Assembly: GCF_016599715.1 (NCBI RefSeq)
Contig: NZ_CP067019.1
Location: 1,984,001-2,048,000, forward strand
Direction: 5' to 3'
Length of the DNA: 64,000 bases
Source: Acinetobacter sp. CS-2
GTDB lineage: Bacteria; Pseudomonadota; Gammaproteobacteria; Pseudomonadales; Moraxellaceae
The first letter of the stretch is position 1, and every line of letters begins with the position of its first letter. A model generated the notes under the pieces. It was not told the DNA's origin, searched no databases, and saw only the letters and a list, made by a program, of their open reading frames with translations. The position numbers and the translations under genes were made by a program. Below, one piece after another: positions 21,132 to 29,543 of the stretch.

Positions 21132-22454
21132 TTAGCCGCCAAATACAGCAAATTTCAATGCCCAAAGAGCCGCAACAATCCAGACCATATAAGGTACAGT
21201 TTTCGCTTGCCCAGTCAGCAGCTTGATTAATGCGTAGCTAATAAAGCCCATTGCAATACCGTCGGCAATTGAATAGGTAAATGGCATGCATACGATGGTT
21301 AAAAATGCAGGAACGGCTTCAGTGATATCATCCCATTCAATGTTGACGATCCCTTGAATCATTAACACACCTACAAATAATAATGCAGGTGCAGTAGCAA
21401 AACCTGGAACCGATTGCGCCAAAGGAGCCAGGAATAAGCACAGCACAAACAACACGGCAACAACCACAGCGGTCAAACCTGTACGACCACCTGCAGCAAC
21501 CCCCGCAGACGATTCAATATAAGGTGTTGTAGAGGAAGTACCCAATGCTGCACCCGCTACAATCGCAGTCGAGTCAGCAAAGAGTGCTTTTTTCAAACGT
21601 GGTAATTTGCCATCTTTTAACAGGCCGGCACGATGTGAAACCCCCACCAAGGTACCCGTCGAGTCAAATAAATCCACCAGGAAAAATACAAAGATGACCC
21701 CAACTAGACTGGCCGTGAACAGGCCTTCAAAATCCATTTGCAGGAAGGTTGGAGCAATCGATGGAATGGCTCCTACAACACCTTTAAATTCGTTCAGCCC
21801 CATTGCTGTAGCAATCGCGGTAATCACCAGGATACTGATAATGATGGCACCACGGACTTTAAAGTGATGCATCACCACAATCATCAGGAAACCCAGCAAG
21901 GTCAGCAATACTGTCGGTTGTTTCAAGTCACCCAAGCCTACAAGGGTAGCCGGATTATCGACAATAATGCCTGAATTTTTTAATGCAATCAGTGCAAGGA
22001 ACAAGCCAATGCCGCCGCCAATCGCAAATTTCAGCGACATAGGAATGGCATTGACAATCGCTTCACGGATTTTAAACATACTGATGGCAATAAACACCAG
22101 CCCTGAAACAAACACGGCAGCCAGTGCCGTTTGCCAAGGTATCCCCATGCCCATACACACCGAATAGGTAAAGTAGGCATTCAGCCCCATACCCGGTGCA
22201 AGCGCGATCGGATAATTTGCAACAAGCCCCATCACCAGACAGCCAATTGCAGCTGCAAGACAGGTTGCAACAAAAACAGCCCCATGATCCATCCCAGTTT
22301 CGGATAAAATCATTGGATTGACAATAATGATGTAACACATGGTTAAGAAAGTGGTTACACCTGCAAGAACTTCTGTGCGAAAACTGGTTTTGTTTTCACT
22401 GAGCTTAAATAAGCGTTCTAGCATATTCTCTGAAGATGGATTAGGAGTCGTCAT
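21132..22454 (-). CDS. NCS2 family purine permease (AzgA/AdeP-GhxP type)
   Basis: A 440-residue inner membrane proton symporter with 12-14 predicted transmembrane segments. The N-terminus (RLFKLSENKTSFRTEVLAG) and the motifs VNPMILSETGMD, ALAPGMGLNAYFTYSV and DSTGTLVGV identify the AzgA branch of NCS2 that carries adenine, guanine and hypoxanthine, not the xanthine/uracil branch. Followed by an adenine-deaminase-type gene on the same strand, so adenine is a reasonable substrate. Its long leader holds a promoter and a terminator-like hairpin about 190 bases upstream of the start (listed separately), suggesting regulated readthrough. Confidence 0.92.
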   Translation of the reverse strand: MTTPNPSSENMLERLFKLSENKTSFRTEVLAGVTTFLTMCYIIIVNPMILSETGMDHGAVFVATCLAAAIGCLVMGLVANYPIALAPGMGLNAYFTYSVCMGMGIPWQTALAAVFVSGLVFIAISMFKIREAIVNAIPMSLKFAIGGGIGLFLALIALKNSGIIVDNPATLVGLGDLKQPTVLLTLLGFLMIVVMHHFKVRGAIIISILVITAIATAMGLNEFKGVVGAIPSIAPTFLQMDFEGLFTASLVGVIFVFFLVDLFDSTGTLVGVSHRAGLLKDGKLPRLKKALFADSTAIVAGAALGTSSTTPYIESSAGVAAGGRTGLTAVVVAVLFVLCLFLAPLAQSVPGFATAPALLFVGVLMIQGIVNIEWDDITEAVPAFLTIVCMPFTYSIADGIAMGFISYALIKLLTGQAKTVPYMVWIVAALWALKFAVFGG

Positions 22455-22639
22455 GACTTTACCCCTGTAAGTAAACTTTATGCTATCAGCACGCTATAAA
22501 ATTAATGATCCGTTTCTCAAATCACCATTAAGTTTATAGATGTCCAAGCAATCGATATGCCAATATTTTCATTAAAAACAAATATTTTCTACAATGTTTC
22601 GTAGACGACAAAACAACCGGATAACAAAAACCATAAACA

Positions 22640-22730
22640 AAAAAGCCGCATAACTTTTATGCAGCCTCCTGAGATAGAAAGTGAAACACTTACAATGTAA
22701 ATATAAGAATTCAGATCTTGGCAAATTATA
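22640..22730 (-). ncRNA. Candidate short leader RNA or sRNA upstream of the purine permease
   Basis: On the minus strand a TATAAT box (22725-22730) is followed about 60 bases later by a terminator: stem GCTGCATA/TATGCGGC (22645-22652, 22659-22666) with one G-U pair, then TTTTTT. The product would be 70-80 bases long and ends about 190 bases before the permease start. I see no match to the purine riboswitch core. It could be an attenuator or an independent sRNA. The remainder of 22455-22822 shows no gene. Confidence 0.45.
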
Positions 22731-22822
22731 ACACAATGCTTTTTATTGTTTCTAAAATTTATTTTTAATTAAATTTAAATAACTTAACAATATATTTAAA
22801 ACATATAGTAAAAACCCAGGCG

Positions 22823-23056
22823 TTAAAACTTGCTGGATTTCACATGCAAGGGTGCTGCAAAATGGGGATCCGAAGTTTCACTCTGCTCTACCACCCTATT
22901 ATTTGGATTTGCTTCTACAGCCCTCAAAGATCGATGCGCATCCTGAATCAGTTGATCCATTTCCTGTCTTTTTTTCATTTGACTGTCGCGATAAACCCCG
23001 TACCCCAGTAAAACCACTGCAAAAATAAAGGTTGGAACTAATAATCTTTTCATCAT
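22823..23056 (-). CDS. Small single-pass membrane protein, unknown
   Basis: 77 residues: an N-terminal membrane segment (about 4-22) followed by a charged helix (DSQMKKRQEMDQLIQDAHR) and a polar tail. No family recognised. It stands alone between the permease leader and yaaA. Confidence 0.5.
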   Translation of the reverse strand: MMKRLLVPTFIFAVVLLGYGVYRDSQMKKRQEMDQLIQDAHRSLRAVEANPNNRVVEQSETSDPHFAAPLHVKSSKF

Positions 23057-23152
23057 AAAATTTTATTGTTCAACAATTCATCATGATGTTAACAAACATG
23101 AATTAAAATATAATGATAAAATATTTCAAAATCCTGTTTATTTTTTCGCAAT

Positions 23153-23180
23153 AAAAATCCCGAAATTTATCGGGATTTTT
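23153..23180. terminator. Terminator of yaaA
   Basis: An 11 bp perfect stem AAAAATCCCGA/TCGGGATTTTT with a six-base loop, 17 bases after the yaaA stop. Confidence 0.88.
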
Positions 23181-23196
23181 ACCTTGTTACTCTCAT

Positions 23197-23979
23197 TTAA
23201 GCAGCTTGCTGCTCGTCGCGTTTAAAGACCAGCTCACCTTGTAGCGAACTCTCTGCATCAAAATAGTAACCATCCAGATTAAATGATTTTAAGTCCTCAG
23301 CACGTTCTGCTTGATTTTCAATGATAAAACGTGCCATTAATCCGCGTGCTTTTTTTGCATAGAAGCTAATGACCTTGTATTTGCCGTTTTTCTGATCCAG
23401 AAAAACCGGCTTAATGATCTCGGCTTTAATTTTGCCTGGTTTGACCGATTTATAATATTCATCCGAAGCAAGATTCACCAATAGTTCTGAGTGCACCTCG
23501 GCTAAATCATGGTTAATCAAATCAGTAATGATATTATCCCAAAAATCATAAAGATGATGACCACGTGGATTTTTGAGCTTGGTTCCCATTTCCAGGCGAT
23601 AGGGCATCATTAAATCTAGAGGACGCAACAAACCATACAGTCCAGACAACATACGCAAATGCTGCTGTGCATAGGCAATATGCTGATCATTCAGCGCATA
23701 AGCATCCAGTCCGGTATACACATCCCCCTTAAAGGCAAATAAAGCCTGACGTGCATTAGAAAAGTTCAGCTCAGGCTGCCAATCATTAAAACGCTCGACA
23801 TTCAACTTGGCAATTTTTTCACTCACGCTCATTAAATTGGCGATATCTGCTGCAGAAAGCTTACGACTCACATTTACAAGTTCTTGTGAATGTTCTAGCA
23901 ATCTTGGCAGTGTATGTGCATCGGTTGGAAGTGCAGATTCGTAATCTAAAGTCTTGGCTGGAGAAATTAAGGCAAGCAT
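23197..23979 (-). CDS. yaaA: Peroxide stress protein YaaA
   Basis: A 260-residue DUF328 protein. In E. coli YaaA is induced by OxyR and limits free iron and DNA damage during hydrogen peroxide stress; it binds DNA. The family start [15 protein letters not shown] at 23979 is used; the open frame reaches further up to 24039 but without family support. Typical motifs: [66 protein letters not shown]. Single gene, divergent from the interrupted hydrolase. Confidence 0.95.
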   Translation of the reverse strand: MLALISPAKTLDYESALPTDAHTLPRLLEHSQELVNVSRKLSAADIANLMSVSEKIAKLNVERFNDWQPELNFSNARQALFAFKGDVYTGLDAYALNDQHIAYAQQHLRMLSGLYGLLRPLDLMMPYRLEMGTKLKNPRGHHLYDFWDNIITDLINHDLAEVHSELLVNLASDEYYKSVKPGKIKAEIIKPVFLDQKNGKYKVISFYAKKARGLMARFIIENQAERAEDLKSFNLDGYYFDAESSLQGELVFKRDEQQAA

Positions 23980-24103
23980 GAATAACCTGGTCAAAAAACA
24001 ATTAAACAGACTATAACAGTAGCATTGTCTTATTGCCAATGTGTGTTTTTACTGGGTCTTAACGCTAAAATAGCCCTCTCTTCTGTCATGAGTCGGTTAT
24101 TAC

Positions 24104-24325
24104 ATGTCCGAGCAAATTTTCATTCAAGGTCCTGCAGGTCAACTGGAAGTTTTTGTTGATTATCCACAGGGTGAAGTGAAAGGATTTGCGCTGGTATGTC
24201 ATCCTCACCCCCTACAAGGCGGCACTCCGCAGCATAAAGTTCCAGTTCTGCTTGCTCAGATGTTTCTTGAACGCAGCTGTATTGTCTATCGTCCAAGTTT
24301 CCGAGGCTCTGGCCAGAGTACGGGT
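24104..24325 (+). pseudogene. Alpha/beta hydrolase, 5' part, split by IS607 element
   Basis: Codes for the first 74 residues of a small alpha/beta hydrolase of the COG2945 type: MSEQIFIQGPAGQLEVFV, the CHPHPLQGGTPQHKV oxyanion region and RPSFRGSGQSTG. The frame then runs into the insertion sequence and stops at 24329-24331 after one foreign codon. The remainder is at 26284-26694 in the same frame. The intact protein would have 210 residues. Substrate is unknown for this family. Confidence 0.9.
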
Positions 24326-24374
24326 TTGTAACTGCTAATTGAAATCTACTTATTTCTATACTATTATATACAAC

Positions 24375-24989
24375 ATGAGTAAATATGTAAGCATTAGCGT
24401 TGCAGCTAAAACATTAGGTGTTTCCATTCAAACATTAAGGCGTTGGGATGAAGAAGGCACTTTGGTTGCAGATCGAACCCCTAAAAATCATAGACGATAT
24501 GATCTGAGTAAGATCACGCCTGAGCAAATACACAAGCCCGATAGTCAACTTCAAAGGAAAACCATTGCATACGCAAGGGTATCGAGTCATGACCAAAAAG
24601 AAGATTTAATTCGACAGCAACAAGTTCTTGAAATGTACTGTGCAAATCAAGGTTGGACGTTTGAATTAATCTCCGATCTTGGTTCGGGTATGAACTATAG
24701 AAAAAAAGGCTTAAATAAGCTGCTAGAAGCAATCATGAATGATGAAATCGGACGTTTGGTTTTAACGCATAAAGATCGCTTATTGCGGTTTGGTGCTGAG
24801 TTGGTTTTTGCCTTATGTGAAGCTAAAAGCGTGGAGATCGTCATTCTTAATAAGGGTGAAAATTTGTCTTTTGAGGAAGAACTTGCTCAAGATGTTTTGG
24901 AAATCATTACAGTGTTTTCGGCAAGATTATATGGTAGTCGTAGTAAGAAAAACCAAAAGTTAATACAGGCAGTCAAAGACGCACTATGA
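24375..24989 (+). CDS. tnpA: IS607 TnpA serine recombinase
   Basis: A 204-residue transposase. N-terminal MerR-like HTH (about 4-45: VSISVAAKTLGVSIQTLRRW, NHRRYD), then a small serine-resolvase domain with the YARVSS motif (nucleophile Ser70 or Ser71) and the DLGSGMNYRKKGLNKLL and THKDRLLRFG segments. This HTH-first order is diagnostic of IS607. I start at the ATG at 24375 (MSKYVSISVAA); the frame reaches back to 24339. The stop overlaps the tnpB start by four bases (ATGA), so the two are translationally coupled. It appears intact. Confidence 0.95.
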   Translation: MSKYVSISVAAKTLGVSIQTLRRWDEEGTLVADRTPKNHRRYDLSKITPEQIHKPDSQLQRKTIAYARVSSHDQKEDLIRQQQVLEMYCANQGWTFELISDLGSGMNYRKKGLNKLLEAIMNDEIGRLVLTHKDRLLRFGAELVFALCEAKSVEIVILNKGENLSFEEELAQDVLEIITVFSARLYGSRSKKNQKLIQAVKDAL

Positions 24990-26140
24990 GCCGATTCATA
25001 CGAGGGCATGTAATCCAATTACTGCCAAATAATAAGCAAGCAAGTCATTTCGCTCAAGCGAGTGGTGTTGCTCGTTTGTCGTATAATTGGGCTTTAAAAG
25101 AATGGCAACGTCAATATAAAGCAGATAAGGAATATAGAGATCAGTGTGACTATTATGGCGTTCAGGTGGATAAAAAACTTCTAAATAAACCATCCGAAGC
25201 TAAAATAAGAAAGCACTTAAACTCGTTCAAGCGTGAGAAATACCCTTTCATGCTTAAAGTGACCAAATGTGCGCCACAACTTGCGATTAAGCAATTGGGT
25301 AGTTCATTTGATCGTTTTTTTAATGGTCAATCCAAATATCCAAAGCCTAGAAAAAAAGGCGTAGATGATCGCTTCTCATTATCAAATGACCAATTCAGCA
25401 TTAAAGATAGAAAAATTAGTATCCCAAACTTGGGTTGGGTAAAAATGACTGAGGATTTGCGTTATCAAGGAAAAATATTATCAGCGAAAATATTTAAACA
25501 GGGTGGTAAGTGGTTTGCTTCGATTGCTGTTGAATTAAATCAGCCTGAGAAACTTCACCCCAAAACAGGTTTATCTGTTGGTATTGATTTAGGTGTTTCC
25601 AGTCTTGCCACTTTATCTAATGGCGAGGTTGTTCCATCAAGTGCGCCACTAAAGAAACAGCTTGCCAAGTTAAGACGACTTGCTAAGTCTTTTAGCCGTA
25701 AAAAGAAAGGTAGTCAAAACAGAGAAAAAGCGAAAACCAAGCTCTCTCGTTTGCACTACAAAATATCATGCTTGAGAAAAAACAATCTTCATCAAGTCAC
25801 ATCTGATTTAGTTAAGCGATTCGATCTGATTGCGATTGAGGATTTAAATGTGAAAGGTATGGTACAAAACCGTAAGCTCTCAAGAGCCATATCGGATATG
25901 GGCTTTTATGAGTTCAAGCGACAGTTGATTTACAAGGCTAAACAGCATGGCAAATCAATACTTTCTGTTGGACGATTCTTTCCAAGCAGCAAGATGTGTT
26001 CGAATTGTGGTGAATTAAACCAAAACCTGACACTTGCAATGCGTGAGTGGCGATGTTCATGTAACACCCTGCATCACAGGGATATTAATGCTGCCATCAA
26101 TATTCTAAAACATGCAGATAAAGAATTGGTGGCTACATAA
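24986..26140 (+). CDS. tnpB: TnpB RNA-guided nuclease of the IS607 element
   Basis: 384 residues, full length. RuvC-like catalytic acids are all present: Asp201 in VGIDLGVSS, Glu285 in AIEDLNVKG and Asp366 in HHRDINAA. The zinc-ribbon cysteines are Cys338, Cys341, Cys357 and Cys359. TnpB proteins use an RNA made from the element's 3' end to cut DNA matching the flank, which keeps the element at donor sites; related to the ancestors of Cas12. Nothing looks disrupted, so it is probably active. Confidence 0.95.
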   Translation: MSRFIRGHVIQLLPNNKQASHFAQASGVARLSYNWALKEWQRQYKADKEYRDQCDYYGVQVDKKLLNKPSEAKIRKHLNSFKREKYPFMLKVTKCAPQLAIKQLGSSFDRFFNGQSKYPKPRKKGVDDRFSLSNDQFSIKDRKISIPNLGWVKMTEDLRYQGKILSAKIFKQGGKWFASIAVELNQPEKLHPKTGLSVGIDLGVSSLATLSNGEVVPSSAPLKKQLAKLRRLAKSFSRKKKGSQNREKAKTKLSRLHYKISCLRKNNLHQVTSDLVKRFDLIAIEDLNVKGMVQNRKLSRAISDMGFYEFKRQLIYKAKQHGKSILSVGRFFPSSKMCSNCGELNQNLTLAMREWRCSCNTLHHRDINAAINILKHADKELVAT

Positions 26141-26283
26141 GCCACCAATGGCGGTGAGTTACACCGTGACAGCCTATGGAATTGAGGTAATCCCAAGCGC
26201 AATAGCAATTGGTTCTTGATGATGAAGTAGGAATTAAACATTAAACCCACGTAAGTAGGTTTAAGTAGGTTTTAAATAACGGT
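26124..26283 (+). ncRNA. Candidate omegaRNA (TnpB guide RNA) scaffold at the right end
   Basis: From the last codons of tnpB to the right end there are two tight hairpins: a 10 bp perfect stem (26125-26134 with 26140-26149, loop ACATA) spanning the stop codon and CGGTG/CACCG (26152-26156, 26162-26166). TnpB guide RNAs overlap the 3' end of tnpB and run to the element boundary, with the guide read from the flanking DNA, here starting at about 26284. Inferred by position and structure. Confidence 0.55.
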
Positions 26284-26694
26284 GAGCACGATAAAGGCCA
26301 TGGCGAAACGGATGATATTCTAGAAATTATTCAACAGATTCGCTGTAAGCATATCAATTTGCCTTTTTATGCAGCAGGCTTTAGTTTTGGTGCCCATGTC
26401 ATGGCAAAGTGTTTTCATGTATTGCCCGATGAAATTAAACCCAAACAATTGATTTTATGTGGACTACCGACTGCAACAGTTGCAGGTGTACGTCATTATG
26501 TTACACCACACATTCAAGGTGATATTCTGTTCCTGCATGGTGAAGCGGACGAAGTGACCTTGTTGTCCGACTTGATTGAATGGGCTAAACCGCAACGCCA
26601 TTTACTCACCATCTTACCCGGTGCAAATCATTTCTTTACTGGATATTTAAAGCAATTACGCGTTGCTATCTCCCGCTTTCTTGTAGACGAATAA
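26284..26694 (+). pseudogene. Alpha/beta hydrolase, 3' part, split by IS607 element
   Basis: Continues the hydrolase started at 24104 in the same frame for 136 residues: EHDKGHGETDDILEIIQQ, then the nucleophile elbow AAGFSFGAHV (Ser), an LHGEADEV acid region and PGANHFF with the catalytic His. All three catalytic residues lie in this half, but it lacks the first strands and a normal start; an internal ATG-like start at 26359 could give a fragment only. The decay is due only to the insertion; no other damage is seen, so the event is recent. Confidence 0.9.
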
Positions 26695-26751
26695 GCAGAC
26701 AATAGCAGCATAGAGCATCCATTTATATGTAGTTTCTGCATGGCTGCAAAT

Positions 26752-26782
26752 AAAAAGAGGAGGCTAAGCCCTCCTCCTGTTT
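26752..26782. terminator. Terminator between hydrolase remnant and the 26807 gene
   Basis: Stem GAGGAGG/CCTCCTC (26757-26763, 26770-26776) with T runs on both outer sides, stronger on the minus strand. Confidence 0.75.
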
Positions 26783-26806
26783 TACTCATGGGGTCAAAAT
26801 AAATAT

Positions 26807-27202
26807 TTAACCTTTCCATGTAAAGCCACTAAAAGATTCGTCTTCTTTTAAGGTATTTTCTACCGCTTGGGCCAATTGATTCAATAAACTTTGTTCCGTA
26901 ATACGATCTAGCCAGTCCTGATCTTCAGCTGGGTAAGAAGTAATCTCGCAGACCAGGTGCCCTTCTGCATCACGACTCTGGCAGGTGACAGATAATGGCA
27001 AAGATTGATTGTCTACACTTACCGCAACCTGATCACCACTTTGCGACAAGGTCTGGAAACCGTATTGACCGAGTTCTTTAGACAATAAATCCGCAACATA
27101 TTCCTGAGTCACATGGCAGTCATTCGATTGCTGTGACACATGATTATGCTTTTCACAGTTTGCAGTAAATTGTAATTTTCTCATCTGTGTATCCAAAGAC
27201 AT
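26807..27202 (-). CDS. Hypothetical 131-residue protein
   Basis: A soluble acidic protein with several Cys and His in the first 40 residues (ANCEKHNHVSQQSNDCH) and a conserved-looking LPLSVTCQSRDAEGHLVCEITSYP core. No signal peptide or membrane segment. The start may be the ATG at 27184 (MRKLQFTANCE), which has GGA in front, rather than 27202. I do not recognise the family. It lies between the interrupted hydrolase and the aromatic biosynthesis cluster and has its own terminator. Confidence 0.6.
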   Translation of the reverse strand: MSLDTQMRKLQFTANCEKHNHVSQQSNDCHVTQEYVADLLSKELGQYGFQTLSQSGDQVAVSVDNQSLPLSVTCQSRDAEGHLVCEITSYPAEDQDWLDRITEQSLLNQLAQAVENTLKEDESFSGFTWKG

Positions 27203-27240
27203 TATTGTTGTATGGTTTTAGCATAAGCAATAAAAACAAA

Positions 27241-27264
27241 ACAGCCAAGCAAAAGCTTGGCTGT
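27241..27264 (-). terminator. Terminator of the tyrA/aroA gene
   Basis: A perfect 10 bp stem ACAGCCAAGC/GCTTGGCTGT with loop AAAA, followed on the minus strand by a T-rich tract, 30 bases after the stop. Confidence 0.82.
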
Positions 27265-27293
27265 TGTTTAACAAATACACAAAATTAGACTAA

Positions 27294-29540
27294 TTATTCA
27301 CTGACTTGAATGGCTAAACCAGCTTGATTGGCCAACTCAGTGAAAGTTGGAAAACTGGTTGCTACAGTTTCGGTGCCAATAATTTTAATTTCGCCGGAAG
27401 TACGCAAGCCCGCCATGGAAAAACTCATGGCAATACGGTGGTCATGATGCGATTCAATTTCACCACCTGTGAAAATTGCAGACCAGTCACCAGACTTGCC
27501 CTTACCTTCAATGATGATGCCATCATCGGTTGGCGTACAGTCAATGCCCATAGTCTGCAAGCCATCTGCCATCACCTGAATACGGTCAGATTCTTTTACC
27601 CGAAGCTCGGCAGCACCAGTCAAAATGGTTTGACCTTCAGCACAAGCCGCCGCAATAAATAAAGCTGGGAATTCATCAATGGCCAACGGCACCTGATCTT
27701 CCGGCATATGAATACCTTTTAAGGTGCGCGTGCCGCGAATACGAATGTCTGCAATCGGTTCACCGCCTGCGATACGTTCGTTTTCAACAGTCAAATCTGC
27801 ACCCATCTGTTTCAGGATTTCAATGACACCGGTACGGGTCGGGTTAATCCCTACCGCTTCCAAAGTGACATCGGAACCTTCGGTAATGGCAGCACCCACC
27901 ATAAAGAATGCAGCGGATGAAATATCAGATGGAACCTGAATATCAGTACCGACCAATTTACCGCCACCTTGCAGGGAAATACGGTTACCCTCGGTTTTTA
28001 CTTCATAACCAAAGGCACGCAGCATACGTTCGGAGTGGTCACGGGTCGGTTCCGGTTCAGTCACCGATGTTTCCCCTTCTGCCCAAAGGCCCGCCAGTAA
28101 AATCCCTGATTTCACCTGAGCCGAAGCCATTGGTAAGTCGTAATGAATACCTTTAAGTTTTTGATTGCCGGTAATGGAAACGGGCGGCGTACCACGCTCA
28201 CCTGTAGTCTGAATCTGCGCTCCCATTTCACGTAACGGTTTAGCAATACGTTCCATTGGACGTTTAGACAATGACGCATCACCGGTCATGACTGAATCAA
28301 ACTTCTGTGCACAGAGCATACCGGAAAGCAGGCGCATGGAAGTACCCGAGTTGCCCATGTATAAGGCACTTGCAGGAGCTTTTAAACCATTCATTCCTAC
28401 GCCATGAATAGTCACTTCACCATTTTTAGGCCCTTCAATACTCACGCCCATATCACGGAATGCTTGAAGTGTTGCCAATGCATCTTCGCCTTCAAGGAAA
28501 CCTGTAACATGGGTAGTTCCTTCAGCAATCGCACCAAACATGATAGAGCGATGTGACACAGATTTGTCACCTGGCACGGTAAATTTACCTTTAAATGTCT
28601 TATCACCCGGCAAAATGGTAAATTGTTGTGTCACGTTATCGTTCTCCATCAAAGGTTTTTTAGCGAGCATATGATTGAAATGCTGTCGTGCTGCCTGTGC
28701 ATGCTCTAATAGTCCAATCAATGCTTTGGAATCTTCATTTTCAATCAGTTTTCGAATTTGAGCCAGTTGCTGCTCAAAACCGTCTACAGCATTCAAAATG
28801 GCTTTTTTATTGGCAAAAAAGATGTCATGCCACATTTGCGGGTCACTCGCCGCGATTCGGGAAAAATCACGGAAGCCCCCAGCGGCATAACGGAAAATAT
28901 CCAGATTATCTTCCCGGTTGGCCAGTTGCTCAACCAGGTTAAAGGCCATCAAATGCGGAAGATGACTGGTATGGGCCAGCACTTCATCGTGCTTGTCCAC
29001 ATCCATACAAATCACTTCTGCCTTGGCAGCTTGCCACAGTTGAACCAGTTTATCCACAGCCCAGTCAGCACTGCTTGGTAATGGCGTCAAAATGACTTTA
29101 TGATTGGCAAACAAATCGACCTTACCTGCATGTACGCCAGTATGTTCCGCACCTGCAATCGGATGACCCGGAACAAAACCTGCCGGCAGGTTTTCACCAT
29201 ATACGGCTTTGGCTGCATCCACTACATTGCCTTTGGTACTGCCCACATCGGTAATGATGGTGTTGTCTGACAGATAAGGCTTGATGGTTTCTAACACCTT
29301 TTGCGTTGCCCGCACAGGTAAAGCCAAAACCACCAGATCTGCACCTTGCACCGCATCTACGGGATTGCTATAGCCCTCTTGAATTAGTCCAAGCGCTTTT
29401 GCATCATCCAGAGTTTTTTGCGAACGCGTTGAGGCAACAATTTGCTTTGCCAGTTTTTCAGCAATGATGACACGAGCCAGACTTGAGCCAATCAGCCCAA
29501 GTCCAATAAAGGCAACTTTTTCAAACAGTGGCTGAGACAT
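27294..29540 (-). CDS. Fused prephenate dehydrogenase / EPSP synthase
   Basis: 748 residues joining TyrA and AroA. The N-terminal part (about 1-295) is an NAD-dependent prephenate/arogenate dehydrogenase (Rossmann start FIGLGLIGSSLARVI, GHPIAGAEHTGVHAG, HLPHLMAFNL) making the tyrosine precursor. The C-terminal part (about 310-748) is 3-phosphoshikimate 1-carboxyvinyltransferase, which makes EPSP in the shikimate pathway; GDKSVSHRSIMFGA, LYMGNSGTSMRLLSG and KESDRIQVM are its signatures. Such fusions are known in Acinetobacter and pseudomonads. It follows hisC by three bases, so pheA-hisC-tyrA/aroA is an operon for phenylalanine and tyrosine. Confidence 0.96.
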   Translation of the reverse strand: MSQPLFEKVAFIGLGLIGSSLARVIIAEKLAKQIVASTRSQKTLDDAKALGLIQEGYSNPVDAVQGADLVVLALPVRATQKVLETIKPYLSDNTIITDVGSTKGNVVDAAKAVYGENLPAGFVPGHPIAGAEHTGVHAGKVDLFANHKVILTPLPSSADWAVDKLVQLWQAAKAEVICMDVDKHDEVLAHTSHLPHLMAFNLVEQLANREDNLDIFRYAAGGFRDFSRIAASDPQMWHDIFFANKKAILNAVDGFEQQLAQIRKLIENEDSKALIGLLEHAQAARQHFNHMLAKKPLMENDNVTQQFTILPGDKTFKGKFTVPGDKSVSHRSIMFGAIAEGTTHVTGFLEGEDALATLQAFRDMGVSIEGPKNGEVTIHGVGMNGLKAPASALYMGNSGTSMRLLSGMLCAQKFDSVMTGDASLSKRPMERIAKPLREMGAQIQTTGERGTPPVSITGNQKLKGIHYDLPMASAQVKSGILLAGLWAEGETSVTEPEPTRDHSERMLRAFGYEVKTEGNRISLQGGGKLVGTDIQVPSDISSAAFFMVGAAITEGSDVTLEAVGINPTRTGVIEILKQMGADLTVENERIAGGEPIADIRIRGTRTLKGIHMPEDQVPLAIDEFPALFIAAACAEGQTILTGAAELRVKESDRIQVMADGLQTMGIDCTPTDDGIIIEGKGKSGDWSAIFTGGEIESHHDHRIAMSFSMAGLRTSGEIKIIGTETVATSFPTFTELANQAGLAIQVSE

Positions 29541-29543
29541 GGC

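Larger units (their letters stand above)
24326..26283 (+). mobile_element. IS607-family insertion sequence
   Basis: About 1958 bases carrying a MerR-HTH/serine-recombinase TnpA overlapping a TnpB. The ends are defined by the split hydrolase: GGT at 24323-24325 is repeated at 26281-26283, and deleting one copy plus the DNA between restores the host frame. There are no terminal inverted repeats and no longer target duplication, as expected for IS607, which recombines at a GG dinucleotide. CTACTTA (in the left end) appears inverted as two AAGTAGGTTT direct repeats in the right end (about 26251-26270), probable TnpA binding sites. The exact boundary can shift by up to three bases. Confidence 0.92.

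Noticed and set aside
22570..22730. Purine riboswitch upstream of the permease
   Set aside because: The conserved loops and three-way junction of the purine riboswitch are not seen; only a hairpin terminator is present.
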